NCBI GenBank assembly: GCA_016703425.1
Contig: JADJCA010000009.1
Span: 496,001 to 560,000, forward strand
DNA length: 64,000 nt
Source: Myxococcales bacterium
GTDB lineage: Bacteria; Myxococcota_A; Polyangia; Polyangiales; Polyangiaceae
Direction of reading: 5' to 3'
This document shows positions 1-10,082 of this stretch, piece by piece; the stretch's first letter is position 1; each line of letters opens with the position of its first letter. The position numbers were made by a program, and so were the translations under genes. The notes under the pieces are model-generated. The model was not told where the DNA came from. It searched no databases and saw nothing but the letters and a program-made list of their open reading frames with translations.

Positions 1-264
1 GAACGTCCGACCGAGGACCTGCACCAACGCGGAGCCGGTGGCCTCGGCCAGCGCGCTGGCGCCCTCGTGGCGATCCACCGGCGCCTCCGACTGGATCTTC
101 ACCTTGATGAGCTCGTGGGTCTTGAGCGCGGCGCTCGCGGCCGCCGTGACCGCGTCGGTGATGCCGTCTTTGCCGAGCATCACGACGGGCTTGAGATCGT
201 GGCCGAGCGCACGAAGCTGGCGAAGGGCGGGGCCGGAGAGCGCGGGCGCTTTGGGGGTTGCCAT
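1..264 (-). CDS. yhbY: YhbY-type CRM-domain RNA-binding protein, 3' end cut by window edge
   Basis: The reverse strand reads from an ATG at 264 to the window edge, giving 88 residues of a protein that is normally about 95-100 residues long, so only the C-terminal end is missing. It starts MATPKAPALSG and has the LRALGHDLKPVVMLGKDGIT stretch, with the K-P-x-V-x-x-G-K-x-G pattern that defines the CRS1/YhbY fold, followed by the HELIKVKI strand. Family members bind the 50S precursor and are linked to ribosome assembly. The neighbour across the 264-379 gap is divergent, so the two genes share a short promoter region. The assignment rests on the motif and size only. Confidence 0.85.
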   Translation of the reverse strand, partial: MATPKAPALSGPALRQLRALGHDLKPVVMLGKDGITDAVTAAASAALKTHELIKVKIQSEAPVDRHEGASALAEATGSALVQVLGRTF

Positions 265-378
265 GAGGCGGCCTCTATAGCGCTCCGGTCGCCGGACATC
301 CAGAGAGGTACGGAAAGGCGCGATGAACTTGCCGGCGCTGGGGCTCCATTGGTGCGAGCCCCACGATAGGCTCGACCG

Positions 379-1800
379 ATGCGGCGAAGGCTCCTCGCGT
401 TGACGCTCCTTGCCCTCGTCCCCGCCTTCGCGTGCACCCAAGAGCCTCGAGAAGGCGAAGCGCCACACGAAGGGACCCGCCACGGAACGTCGAGCCAAGA
501 GATCGTCGGCGGCTCCGCCGACACGACGCACCCGGCGGTCGTCTCGCTGAGCCTCAAGCTGTCGCCAACGACCTCTGCAAGCTGCGCCGGGACCGGCGTT
601 CGCGTTTCCGGGACGACGGGGATGATCGTCACGTCGGCCCACTGCTACGTCGGCTTCGCGGGGCCGGCGTCGGACATAGGGATTCGCTTCGGACCGAACT
701 CGGCGACGCCCACGTCGAGCTTCGTCGCGTCGAGCTTCGAACTCTTCCCGACCACGCAAGGTGGTCTCTACGACAACGAACACGACCTCGCCGTCGTGAC
801 CTTCAACGGCGCCAGCGGAGCGACACCGCTCTTGCCCATCGTGCCGCCGGCGACCTACGCCACCTACGCGAAGGGCGCGCCCTTCGTCAGCGTGGGCTAT
901 GGCCGCGTCGACCCCGATGGCTCCATCGCCAACACGGCCCGCAACAAGCTGTCGGTCACGCTGGAGGCGTTCGCCGGCGGCTGGGTCGAGACGAAGTCGG
1001 CCGTTGGCTCGACGTGCAAGGGCGACAGCGGCGGCGCGCTCATCGACTCCTCGTCGGGCGCGGACCGCCTCGCCGGAGTGACCCAAGGCGGCGCGTCGGC
1101 GACCTTCTGCAACGCCGGCTCATTGAACTTCGCCGTCGGCTTCTACCCGCCGGAGACGGCGACGTGGCTTCGCGCCAAGGGCCTCGCGGCGCCCGACGGC
1201 ACACAGCCCAACGGCGCCGATTGCACCACCGACGCAATGTGCGCATCAACGGCGTGCGTTCACAAGGGAATCGTCAACGATGCTGGGACCATCGTCGGAG
1301 CCCGTGACGTGTGCGACGCGCCGCTCCAAAACGGCTACGTGTGCCAACGCGCCGACCAGTGCGCGTCCGCCTATTGCGCCGGCGCCGGCGGGTGTCAGGC
1401 GTGCAACAGCGCGAGCCAGTGCAGCGCCTCGAAGCCCGTCTGCTCGCAGGGCAAGTGCACGGCGGCGATCGTTGGCAGTGACGCAGGCGTGACGACCGGA
1501 GGCGACGCCGGCGGGACACCGAAAGACGCCGCCGCGGTGCCATCGACCGACGCCGGCGGCACCACCTCGACGACTCCTGACGCGAGCGCCGCGAGCGGCG
1601 GCTCCTCCGTGAGCGGCGCTCCCCTGCCCGTCACCGGCGCGCCCGATCCCGGTGGCAGCACGACGCAATCGGACGCGGTCCCCACGAGGACGGACGACGG
1701 CGGCGGCTGCCGCGCGGCGCCGAACTCGGCGGCGTTGAAGGACGCTGTCGCAATGATGCTGGGCGTCGCCCTGATGACTCGACGGCGAAGGCGCCGCTGA
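379..1800 (+). CDS. Secreted trypsin-like serine protease (S1) with Cys-rich region and MYXO-CTERM-like tail
   Basis: This 473-residue protein has a signal peptide with a lipobox-like end (PAFAC, Cys19). A zymogen-style IVGG site follows at residues 42-45. The chymotrypsin-fold triad is visible: TSAHC (His88), NEHDLAVV (Asp136) and GDSGG (Ser217). After the protease domain come two Cys-rich segments (about 265-365) with repeated C-x(4-6)-C spacing, then an Ala/Asp/Gly-rich linker. The last 35 residues are Gly-Gly-Gly-Cys, a hydrophobic helix and six Arg, which is the layout of the MYXO-CTERM sorting signal that anchors myxobacterial proteins at the outer surface. Both a lipobox and a sorting tail on one protein is odd; one may not be used. 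A surface-anchored or released protease is the likely role, substrate unknown. Confidence 0.9.
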   Translation: MRRRLLALTLLALVPAFACTQEPREGEAPHEGTRHGTSSQEIVGGSADTTHPAVVSLSLKLSPTTSASCAGTGVRVSGTTGMIVTSAHCYVGFAGPASDIGIRFGPNSATPTSSFVASSFELFPTTQGGLYDNEHDLAVVTFNGASGATPLLPIVPPATYATYAKGAPFVSVGYGRVDPDGSIANTARNKLSVTLEAFAGGWVETKSAVGSTCKGDSGGALIDSSSGADRLAGVTQGGASATFCNAGSLNFAVGFYPPETATWLRAKGLAAPDGTQPNGADCTTDAMCASTACVHKGIVNDAGTIVGARDVCDAPLQNGYVCQRADQCASAYCAGAGGCQACNSASQCSASKPVCSQGKCTAAIVGSDAGVTTGGDAGGTPKDAAAVPSTDAGGTTSTTPDASAASGGSSVSGAPLPVTGAPDPGGSTTQSDAVPTRTDDGGGCRAAPNSAALKDAVAMMLGVALMTRRRRRR

Positions 1801-1859
1801 GCCAGCTACGACGAACGGCGGGCCATGCCTGGCCGCACCGCACCGCGAGCCGCCTTCGC

Positions 1860-2513
1860 TCACTTCTTTGCGTAGGCGTAGTCCTTGGGCACGTCGAAGC
1901 GTGCCTTGTCGATGCGCGTCTTCTCGACGCGCGTCACGATCATGCGCGAGGTCTCTTTGCCAGCGGCGTCGTATTCAACGGACCGCATCGGGAAGAGTTT
2001 CTCCTTCTTCACGTCGTCGGTGCCGCCAGCGAAGGGCCCTGCGCCAGGCATGAGGCTTCCGAAATCGAAGCCGATGAAGTTTTGCGCGATACACGCCTCC
2101 GTGCGCTTGCCGCTCGTGTGCGCGATCTCCCAGACCTCGCAGGACTGGTCGGCCACCTTCTCTTGGCGTCCCGTGCGCTTGATGGTCGGCGCGCCGGTGC
2201 CAGGCGGATTGGCTTCGGCCATGGCGACACGACTCTTGGCCATCGACAGATCGGACCATGCCTTGTCCGCCTCCGACACAAAGACGGCGAGCCCATCGGG
2301 ACGAACGAGCGCGTAGCCGCCGGCACCCGCGCCTGCCGACGTCATCGCGAGTCGCACGTGGCCGGCCGCGGTCTCGAAGACCATCTCGGAAGAGGGCGCG
2401 CCAGCGCGGGCGACGGTCATGGTCACGCGGCCCTCGAAGTCGCCACCTTTGCCGCAGCTGGACACGAGCACGAGGAGGACTAGGGCGGCCGACGCGTAAC
2501 TCTTGAGGGGCAT
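1860..2513 (-). CDS. Putative lipoprotein, DUF4412-like
   Basis: The 217-residue product starts with a lipoprotein signal peptide ending LVSSC (Cys20), so it is probably an acylated envelope protein. The rest alternates short beta-strand-like segments (FEGRVTMTV, VRLAMTSAG, SCEVWEIAH) and a late MRSVEYDAAGKETSRMIV segment. This pattern resembles the DUF4412 family, a beta-rich domain related to outer-membrane lipoprotein carriers, but I cannot confirm membership without a profile search. It is convergent with the protease gene (60 bp between stops) and divergent from the kinase gene downstream. No catalytic motif is visible. Confidence 0.75.
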   Translation of the reverse strand: MPLKSYASAALVLLVLVSSCGKGGDFEGRVTMTVARAGAPSSEMVFETAAGHVRLAMTSAGAGAGGYALVRPDGLAVFVSEADKAWSDLSMAKSRVAMAEANPPGTGAPTIKRTGRQEKVADQSCEVWEIAHTSGKRTEACIAQNFIGFDFGSLMPGAGPFAGGTDDVKKEKLFPMRSVEYDAAGKETSRMIVTRVEKTRIDKARFDVPKDYAYAKK

Positions 2514-2609
2514 CGAGGCTCAGCCTATGCGCTCTCCGGGCGATGGAGGGCGGAGCGATCGAAGGCGATCGGTGCGGCCACCTGTCGCGGGCGAGGGGCC
2601 GAGCACAAA

Positions 2610-2627
2610 TGCTTGAGGTTTCAAGCA
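2610..2627. promoter_or_regulatory. Perfect 7-bp inverted repeat between divergent genes
   Basis: The sequence TGCTTGA-N4-TCAAGCA is a perfect palindrome with a 4-base centre. It is more AT-rich than its surroundings and sits between the divergent lipoprotein gene (start 2513) and the kinase gene (start 2714). Position and symmetry suit a dimeric regulator's operator. No regulator in the window can be tied to it. Confidence 0.4.
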
Positions 2628-2638
2628 GATGATTCCCG

Positions 2639-2664
2639 AAAACCCGCGCATCCTCAGGGTTTTT
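2639..2664 (+). terminator. Hairpin with T-run ahead of the kinase gene
   Basis: AAAACCC (2639-2645) pairs with GGGTTTT (2657-2663) around an 11-base loop, and the right arm runs into five T residues. It looks like a weak intrinsic terminator or attenuator in the leader of the downstream kinase gene. The stem is short, so this is tentative. If it is real it argues for the 2714 start rather than the upstream TTG at 2663. Confidence 0.3.
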
Positions 2665-2713
2665 GCCGGGTCGACTTGAAGCGGGGCCTGGGCCGTCGAT
2701 AGAATCCCCATTG

Positions 2714-4171
<1,458 letters not shown>

Positions 4172-4182
4172 GCTTTGACGAC

Positions 4183-5271
4183 GTGATTGCGCTCCACACC
4201 AGCGCAAGTCCGGCCGAACGCTCCTGGGGCTCCGCGCCGAAACATCCCTTCGCGGTCCTCGCGCTGGTGGTCCTCTGCGCGACGACCGCGACTCCGGCGC
4301 GCGCCCAGCAGGATCGCCCCTTGGCGGAGAAGCTCTTCCTCGAAGGCCGCACCCTTACGCAAAAAGGCGAGCACGCGGCCGCCTGCGAGAAGTTCCGTGC
4401 GTCCTACGAGCTAGACAAGACCGCGACCGGCACCCTCTTGAACCTTGCATTGTGCAATGAGACCATCGGGAAGGCGGCGTCGGCGTGGGCTCAATTTCGG
4501 CAGGTCGCCGCTGAGTCACTGGGACGGCGCGAAGATCGCGTCACCCTTGCGCGCGAGCACGAGGCCAAGGTCTTTCCCAGCGTCTCCTACGTGACGTTGC
4601 GCGTACCCGCGGAGGCGAGGACCGACGGCCTCCGCGTCTTGCTCGATGGGCGCCCTCTCGCGGAGGCTGCCTTCGGCAGCGAGGTCCCCGTCGATCCGGG
4701 CACACACGTCATCGAGGTGTCGGCACCGAATAAGCGGGTGCGGATGTACACCGCCGTGGTGGGGCCGACGGCGGACCGGCAGCTCGTCTCCATCGCTCCG
4801 CTTGAAGACGAGTCCTCCGTCCCGCCGGACACTCTGACGCCGCTCGCGACGCCCGTGCAACCGGCCCACCTATCGATGGAAGCTCCGCCGGCGCCACGCT
4901 CCGAGGCGCCACGCATTCAGCGCGGCGCTGGCGTCGCGCTCATGGCTGGCGGCGGTGCCAGCGTCGCCGTCGGGCTCGTGTTTGGGGCGGTCGCGATCAG
5001 CAAGAACCAAGGCGCGAAGGACCTGTGTCCGAGTGACCGTTGCCCGACGCAAAGCGCGAAGGACGACGCATCGGAGCGCCTCCAGTCGGCGCATGACGCG
5101 GCGGTGGTCGCGAACGTAGCCGTTGCAGCGGGGGCCGTGCTGGGCGCCGCCGGGGCCTTCTTGTTCTTCACGGCCAAGTCGTCGGCTCCTTCGGCCGGCA
5201 GGGCGTTGTTCCGCGCCGCGACGGTGCCGCTCGCGGGCGGCGCGGCGGTCGTCGTCGGGGGAGCTCTCTAG
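4183..5271 (+). CDS. Secreted TPR/PEGA-like protein with C-terminal membrane helices (module 1)
   Basis: The 362-residue protein has a late signal peptide (LALVVLCATTATPARA-QQ). A region of about 100 residues with TPR-like helices follows (AEKLFLEGRTLTQKGEHAAA, ASYELDKTATGTLLNLALCN), where pairs of helices carry the usual Ala/Gly/Leu spacing. Next is a PEGA-like beta domain (YVTLRVPAEARTDGLRVLLD, VDPGTHVIEVSAP). The C-terminal third has two or three hydrophobic helices separated by a short Cys-containing loop (DLCPSDRCPTQ). It follows the kinase gene by 12 bp and shares its layout with the 44936 protein. An accessory or sensor role for the kinase is inferred from gene order only. Confidence 0.75.
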   Translation: MIALHTSASPAERSWGSAPKHPFAVLALVVLCATTATPARAQQDRPLAEKLFLEGRTLTQKGEHAAACEKFRASYELDKTATGTLLNLALCNETIGKAASAWAQFRQVAAESLGRREDRVTLAREHEAKVFPSVSYVTLRVPAEARTDGLRVLLDGRPLAEAAFGSEVPVDPGTHVIEVSAPNKRVRMYTAVVGPTADRQLVSIAPLEDESSVPPDTLTPLATPVQPAHLSMEAPPAPRSEAPRIQRGAGVALMAGGGASVAVGLVFGAVAISKNQGAKDLCPSDRCPTQSAKDDASERLQSAHDAAVVANVAVAAGAVLGAAGAFLFFTAKSSAPSAGRALFRAATVPLAGGAAVVVGGAL

Positions 5272-5273
5272 GC

Positions 5274-6584
5274 GTGGGGTGCGCGCCCTTGAAGTCGCAG
5301 GCGCTGCGGGTCCTGCTTGTTGGCTCGTTCGTCTTCGCCACACTCGCGGCCTGCCATTCGCTCGTAGGAATCGGCGACGATCACTTCGTCGTCAGCCCTT
5401 CGGAGGAAGCGGGGACGGACGCCGCGGGGCTCGACCCCTGCGCGCACGTAGGCCCGGGTGAGCCGCCTGACGCGTCCGACCCGGGCGAGAGCCTGCCACC
5501 GCTGGTGTTCGCCGTTCGCTCGGCGAACCTCACGGGGCGCGCCGACGCCGGCACGCCCATTGGCTTTGATCTCGACGGTACCTGCACGTGCGATTCGCGC
5601 ACTGGCGTGAGTCGCTCCGATCCGAGCTGCGTTCTTCCGGCTCGCCCCCTCGTAACGATGGGATGCGACTTCGATGGGGGCGTCGACAACGCCCTCTTCG
5701 AGCTGAACAAGCAGATCGAGCGCGTGCCCAGCGCCAGCTTCGCTTACAGCGGAACGGTTGACCGGGTCGCCCGCTGCGGGATCCTCAACCTCCTCATCTT
5801 CTTGAGCCGCTACAACGGCAAGGCCAACGATGACGAGGTCGAGGTGTCCCTCATCGAATCCTTCGGCATCCGCGAACCGCATGCCGTCGAGCTCGCCGAT
5901 GAACGCTGCGGCTACTTCGTCGAAGGGGGAGCGCCGCGCGCTCCGTACCCGGCGCGCTTCGATGGCACCGACCGGTGGTCCGTGCCGTCCAAGTCCGTCG
6001 TCCGAAACGCGGACGGCGGCGTAACCCCGCTCCGCAACGTGGGACGCGCCTGGGTCAAAGACCACCGCCTCGTCTTCGATGCCCGCCGTTCTGACGTTCG
6101 CACGGTCGTGCCGATCGTATTCGGAACGCAGGTCCTCGAGACAGGCAGCCCCGTTTTCTCGGCGCGCCTCGTGCCGCTTGACGCTGCGGGCGCCGACATT
6201 CCTCAAGGCAGCCCCGACACGCCGACGGCAACGCCAGCAGCCTTTCGCCTCACCGACGGCTATTTCGGGGGCCGGTCCAGCATCGACGACGTGCTCTCGC
6301 GGCTCGGGGCGCTACGCGTCGATCAGGCCCCCGCACCGGAGGAGGAGGCCTTCCTTTGCAGCCCTTCGAAGGCGTTGCTCTACCAAACCCTGAAGAGCGT
6401 CGTCTGCTCCGCTGCCGACCTCATGACCGATTCGCGCGACGACTTCAAATCCAAGAAGTGCGACGCACTGTCGATGGTCATCCAATTCGAAGCGTCTCCA
6501 GCCCTCGTCGGCGACGACTACGACCTTCCTGCCCCCAGCGCCGGCTGCGGCAAAGGATTCAGGGACTCGTGCAAGGCGAACTGA
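5274..6584 (+). CDS. Putative lipoprotein of unknown function (module 1)
   Basis: The 436-residue product begins 2 bp after the preceding stop at a GTG, so it is probably in the same operon. A signal peptide ends in a lipobox (FATLAAC) followed by HSLVGIG, the same kind of start as the 45931 lipoprotein (CNSLLGNEE), which has the equivalent position in module 3. The body is rich in Asp and Arg, with scattered Cys (TCTCDS, CSPSKA, SKKCD) and no recognised catalytic motif. A true start a few codons later (TTG at 5289) is possible. I do not recognise the family. Confidence 0.7.
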   Translation: MGCAPLKSQALRVLLVGSFVFATLAACHSLVGIGDDHFVVSPSEEAGTDAAGLDPCAHVGPGEPPDASDPGESLPPLVFAVRSANLTGRADAGTPIGFDLDGTCTCDSRTGVSRSDPSCVLPARPLVTMGCDFDGGVDNALFELNKQIERVPSASFAYSGTVDRVARCGILNLLIFLSRYNGKANDDEVEVSLIESFGIREPHAVELADERCGYFVEGGAPRAPYPARFDGTDRWSVPSKSVVRNADGGVTPLRNVGRAWVKDHRLVFDARRSDVRTVVPIVFGTQVLETGSPVFSARLVPLDAAGADIPQGSPDTPTATPAAFRLTDGYFGGRSSIDDVLSRLGALRVDQAPAPEEEAFLCSPSKALLYQTLKSVVCSAADLMTDSRDDFKSKKCDALSMVIQFEASPALVGDDYDLPAPSAGCGKGFRDSCKAN

Positions 6585-6592
6585 CGCTCCAA

Positions 6593-6652
6593 TCGGACAC
6601 CACGGGGTCGGACACGACGGGGTCGGACACGAGGCGGTCGGGCACGACGGGG
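6593..6652. repeat. 15-bp tandem repeat, 4 units
   Basis: Four head-to-tail copies of TCGGACACSACGGGG fill most of the 113-bp gap between the lipoprotein stop (6584) and the pseudokinase start (6698). Units 1 and 2 differ at one base; units 3 and 4 have one or two further changes. There is no T-tail or clear stem. Confidence 0.85.
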
Positions 6653-6697
6653 AGCCCACCTCGGAGCTGCGCTCGCGCGAGTGAGGTGCCCTAAGCG

Positions 6698-8554
6698 ATG
6701 GCGACGGCGGTCCGAGCGAACGTTGTCGTCACCGGGCGCCTGCGACATCTCGCAGCCGTGGCTGCCGTGCTCGCGGGTCTCGGGGCAACGGCCTTCGTCT
6801 TTGCCTCCGAGAACTGGCAGGGCGACCCCGACGGCGCGCTGCTCTTGCGTCTCCTCGCGCCGCTCCTTCTCGTCTTCGGCTTGGGCGGCGGCTATTGGCT
6901 CGCTCGCACGGGCGCGGCGCGCGAGGGAGTCGTTCGCGTCGATGCCCGCGGCATCTCGGTCGACGACACGCCGATCTTGGCCGCCACCGAGCTGCCGCGC
7001 ACGGCGCGCGTCTACGCGCCAAGTCGCGTTCGCCTCTCGGCCGCCGGCCGCACGTTGGTGATGCGCACCGAAAGCACCGAAGGCGCGGCCCTGCTGGCGC
7101 AGGCCCTGCTCGACGAGCATGGCATCGTCTTGCAGACGTGGGGCTTCGTTCACCGCCGGGCGCGCGTGCCCGCGGGCCACCTCGCGCTCTTGAGCGGCGG
7201 ACTCACGACCGCCGTCGTTGCTGCGCGCCTCGATTGGAGCGGCGACGAGCCGCGGCTCGCGTTGGTGCTGCTCGTGGCGATGTTGACCTGGACCTGCGCG
7301 CTCGTCTTCGGCGCGCTGCGGGCCGCCGACGCCGCGGTGCGCGGAAGGTTCCTGCAGGTGTTCGCCACCGACGTCCGCGTTCGCTCATCGGCATTTGGTG
7401 CCACGCGCGTCGTCGCCCGCCCGCTGCCCAAACGAGAACGCGAACGCGGGCGCTTCACCCTTGGCGACCTCACCTTCGACGACGCGGCGACACGTGGCCG
7501 CGAGGGAGACGCTGGCCTACTCTCGCGCCTCGTGCCGCTGCGGGAGGAGCGTGCCGTTCCATCGAGGCCGGGCCCCCACGACCTCGGCGTCGTGGACGCC
7601 ACGAGCGAGGGCATCCTCGACATCGCCGACGCGCGCACCTTCTCGACGACGGGCAACAGCGATCCGCTCACGGCCCTGCTCGGCGACGCGGCCGCCGCCA
7701 CCTCCATCGTGGGCATGAGGGCCGCGCTCGCGCCCGGCGAGCTCATAGCCGGTCGCTTTCGCATTCGCGAATCGGCCCCCGATCGCCGTCACTTCGCCGA
7801 CGACACGGCGACGAGGGCCGCGTTGCTCCTCGAGATCGTGCCCGCTCGCGCCGTCGAGTCGGGCGCGGGAGAGCGTCGCTTCGCGGAGCGCGCCGAGCTG
7901 GCTGCGAAAGTCGAACACGAACACTTGGGTGCGCTCGTCGCCGTCGGCGCCGCGGACCAAGGTCACTACTTCGCGTGGCGATGGAGAGGCCGCGCCCTCG
8001 CCGAAGCGCTCGTCGCTGGCCCGCTCGCGCTCCCCGACGCGGTCCAAGCGGTCGCGCGCGTAGCGATGGCACTCGACGCCGCGCATGCCGCCGGTGTCTT
8101 GCACCTGGATCTGTCGCCGTCCAACGTCTACGTCGACGGTCCCGCCACGACGCTCGTCGGGCTCGGCGCCGCCGAGGCGCGAATGGCGGGCGCGCGCGGC
8201 AAGGATGGTCGCGTCATCGGGTCGCCGCCCTACATGGCCCCGGAGCAATGCCGCGGCGAGCGCCCCTCAAAGGAGACCGACGTTTGGGGGCTCGGCGTCT
8301 TGCTCTTCGAGCTGGCTTCCGGGCGTCCGCCGTTCATCGCGACGCGCGCGACAACGGAGCTCTCGACGCTCACGGAGATCTTCTCCAAAGTCTTGCTCGA
8401 CGCGCCGCCTCGCCTGCTTGACCTTCGGCCCGACGCGCCCCGCGCTCTCGCGACGCTCGTCGACGCCTGCCTCGAGAAGGACCGCGACAAGCGTCCGCGA
8501 GGCGCCCGCGCCGTGGCCGACGCGCTCTTCGACATCCTCCAGACGTTGTCTTGA
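6698..8554 (+). CDS. Membrane protein with a degenerate Ser/Thr kinase domain (pseudokinase)
   Basis: The 618-residue protein has two hydrophobic helices near the N-terminus (LAAVAAVLAGLGATAFVF; LLRLLAPLLLVFGLGGGYW) and two more at about 165-210. A cytoplasmic region follows, with a kinase-shaped C-terminal half from about residue 347. The order of kinase landmarks is intact: VLHLDLSPSNVYVD stands where HRDLKPxN should be, then SPPYMAPEQC and TDVWGLGVLLFELASGRPPF. The catalytic signature is missing: there is no glycine loop, the VAIK position reads LLLEI, HRD is HLD, and DFG is VGLG with no metal-binding Asp. It therefore probably signals by binding rather than by phosphotransfer. The gene stands alone after a 15-bp repeat. 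Confidence 0.82.
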   Translation: MATAVRANVVVTGRLRHLAAVAAVLAGLGATAFVFASENWQGDPDGALLLRLLAPLLLVFGLGGGYWLARTGAAREGVVRVDARGISVDDTPILAATELPRTARVYAPSRVRLSAAGRTLVMRTESTEGAALLAQALLDEHGIVLQTWGFVHRRARVPAGHLALLSGGLTTAVVAARLDWSGDEPRLALVLLVAMLTWTCALVFGALRAADAAVRGRFLQVFATDVRVRSSAFGATRVVARPLPKRERERGRFTLGDLTFDDAATRGREGDAGLLSRLVPLREERAVPSRPGPHDLGVVDATSEGILDIADARTFSTTGNSDPLTALLGDAAAATSIVGMRAALAPGELIAGRFRIRESAPDRRHFADDTATRAALLLEIVPARAVESGAGERRFAERAELAAKVEHEHLGALVAVGAADQGHYFAWRWRGRALAEALVAGPLALPDAVQAVARVAMALDAAHAAGVLHLDLSPSNVYVDGPATTLVGLGAAEARMAGARGKDGRVIGSPPYMAPEQCRGERPSKETDVWGLGVLLFELASGRPPFIATRATTELSTLTEIFSKVLLDAPPRLLDLRPDAPRALATLVDACLEKDRDKRPRGARAVADALFDILQTLS

Positions 8555-8566
8555 AGGGGACGCAGC

Positions 8567-8602
8567 CTCGCCAGCGCGCTCGCCAGCGCCCTCGCCAGCG
8601 CG
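8567..8602. repeat. 12-bp tandem repeat, 3 units
   Basis: CTCGCCAGCGCG, CTCGCCAGCGCC and CTCGCCAGCGCG lie head to tail in the short gap between the convergent pseudokinase and MFS genes. No terminator-like T-run is attached. Confidence 0.75.
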
Positions 8603-8617
8603 GTGCGACGAAAACAC

Positions 8618-9865
8618 TCAAGTCGCGGGGGCCTCCCCTTTCGAATTCCGCGAGAGGACCTCGTGACGCGCGCGGAGCAACAGCCATAGCGCCGCAACGC
8701 CCCAGGCGACGGCCGCCAGAAGCCGAAGGCGTCCCGCCACGAAAGGCCACTTGTCGACACCGGCGGTGACGATGGCGAGCCTTGCAAACGTCGCCGCGGC
8801 AAGCAACGCGAAGAATCGCCCAAGGAGGCGTCCTTCCTCTCCTTCGTGGCCGAGGCTTGAACACGCGCTCATGGCCGACACGAAGGTCGCAGCCCACGCA
8901 GCCCCTGTCACCAGCTGACCGACAACGGCCGTCGGGAGCGACGGCGCGAACTCGACGCTTAGCGACCCCGCGGCGCCGAAGGCCGTGGCGGCGATCATGG
9001 TCGGCAACGCACCGCGGGCTGTCACGAGGCGGGATACGGGGTAGATGGAGAGGCTGAAGCCGACCCAGAAGACGGGCATCAAGTTGGGGAGGGACGGAAG
9101 CCCCGCGAGCTTGATGAAGATCCCCGCGGAGCGAAGCGCAAAGTGAACCTGGAAGGCCAGCGCGGCGGCCGCTGCGGCGCCGAGCACCGCGACGGCGAGG
9201 CGGCGCTTGTCGGCGAGCGTCAGAGCTGCCGCCGTTGCGACCGTCGCCGGCGCGTCGGTCTTCGGAGCATCGAGCGGAGCGTCGCCGTCGTCCTTGAGCG
9301 CCTTGTCGAGCTCCGCGCGGAGAGCCCAGACGAGGGCCAGCGCTGCGATCACGACGGCCGCACTTGAGAGCGCAAAGGGAAGAACGGGACTCTTGCCGCG
9401 GATGCGCATCTGCACGTAGGGCGCGAGCGCGCCGGCCACCCCCATGCCCATGGCGTACGCCGCCGCGCCGCGCTGACCGGCGCGCGGGCCGGCGAAGCGC
9501 GAGAGGAACGCTGCCGGCGGAACGCGCAAGGCCGCGGAGGCGGCGACCCACACGAAGACGACGATCAAGAACAACGCGCGACCTCGAGCGTGAGGAACGA
9601 GGACAAACGCGAGGCTCGAGCTGACCACGGCCGCCACGAGCCACCGGCCCCCGCGCACGAAGACGTCACGGGCACGGTCCGCGTAGCGGCCGACCCACAG
9701 ATCGGTGGCGAGAAAGACGAGCTGGTCCGCGAGCAAGAGCGTCGGTACGGAGCTGGCCAGGCCCACGCGCCCCGCAAGCTCGGGAAGGAAGACCACGTAC
9801 ACCGTCCACGAGAGCGTGAAGAAGAGCTGAACGGCGGCAAAGAGCCAGCCGGTATGGGTCCTCAT
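8618..9865 (-). CDS. MFS-type multi-spanning membrane protein
   Basis: The reading frame is open far upstream, but the membrane protein starts at MRTHTGWLFAAVQLFF (ATG at 9865), giving 415 residues with about 12 hydrophobic helices. After the second helix it has DLWVGRYADRARD, which resembles the loop 2-3 G-x-x-x-D-R signature of the major facilitator superfamily. A cytoplasmic loop rich in Asp/Ala/Lys (ELDKALKDDGDAPLDAPK) separates the two six-helix halves, as usual for MFS. The substrate cannot be told. It converges on the pseudokinase gene and diverges from the small secreted protein gene. Confidence 0.75.
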   Translation of the reverse strand: MRTHTGWLFAAVQLFFTLSWTVYVVFLPELAGRVGLASSVPTLLLADQLVFLATDLWVGRYADRARDVFVRGGRWLVAAVVSSSLAFVLVPHARGRALFLIVVFVWVAASAALRVPPAAFLSRFAGPRAGQRGAAAYAMGMGVAGALAPYVQMRIRGKSPVLPFALSSAAVVIAALALVWALRAELDKALKDDGDAPLDAPKTDAPATVATAAALTLADKRRLAVAVLGAAAAAALAFQVHFALRSAGIFIKLAGLPSLPNLMPVFWVGFSLSIYPVSRLVTARGALPTMIAATAFGAAGSLSVEFAPSLPTAVVGQLVTGAAWAATFVSAMSACSSLGHEGEEGRLLGRFFALLAAATFARLAIVTAGVDKWPFVAGRLRLLAAVAWGVAALWLLLRARHEVLSRNSKGEAPAT

Positions 9866-10082
9866 TTCGCGAGGATAGCGACGCACCGGTCTCGCCGTGA
9901 AGAAGCGTAAAGGGGCGAATCGTTTGGGGGCACCAGCGCGTCTTACTGGCGAGCCGGAGAGAACGGCCCGCAACGCTGGCAAGGTGGGCTCGATGTCCCG
10001 CGACTTGCTGCCTGCCTGCTTGCTTGCTTCGACCCTGCTTGCTTCGCCTCGACCGACAACCAAGAAAAACAAAGGAACCCTC

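Noticed and set aside
10000..10060. CTGC/CTTG short repeats before the small secreted protein gene
   Set aside because: Only a few loose units; not a defined repeat family, and probably simple sequence in a leader.
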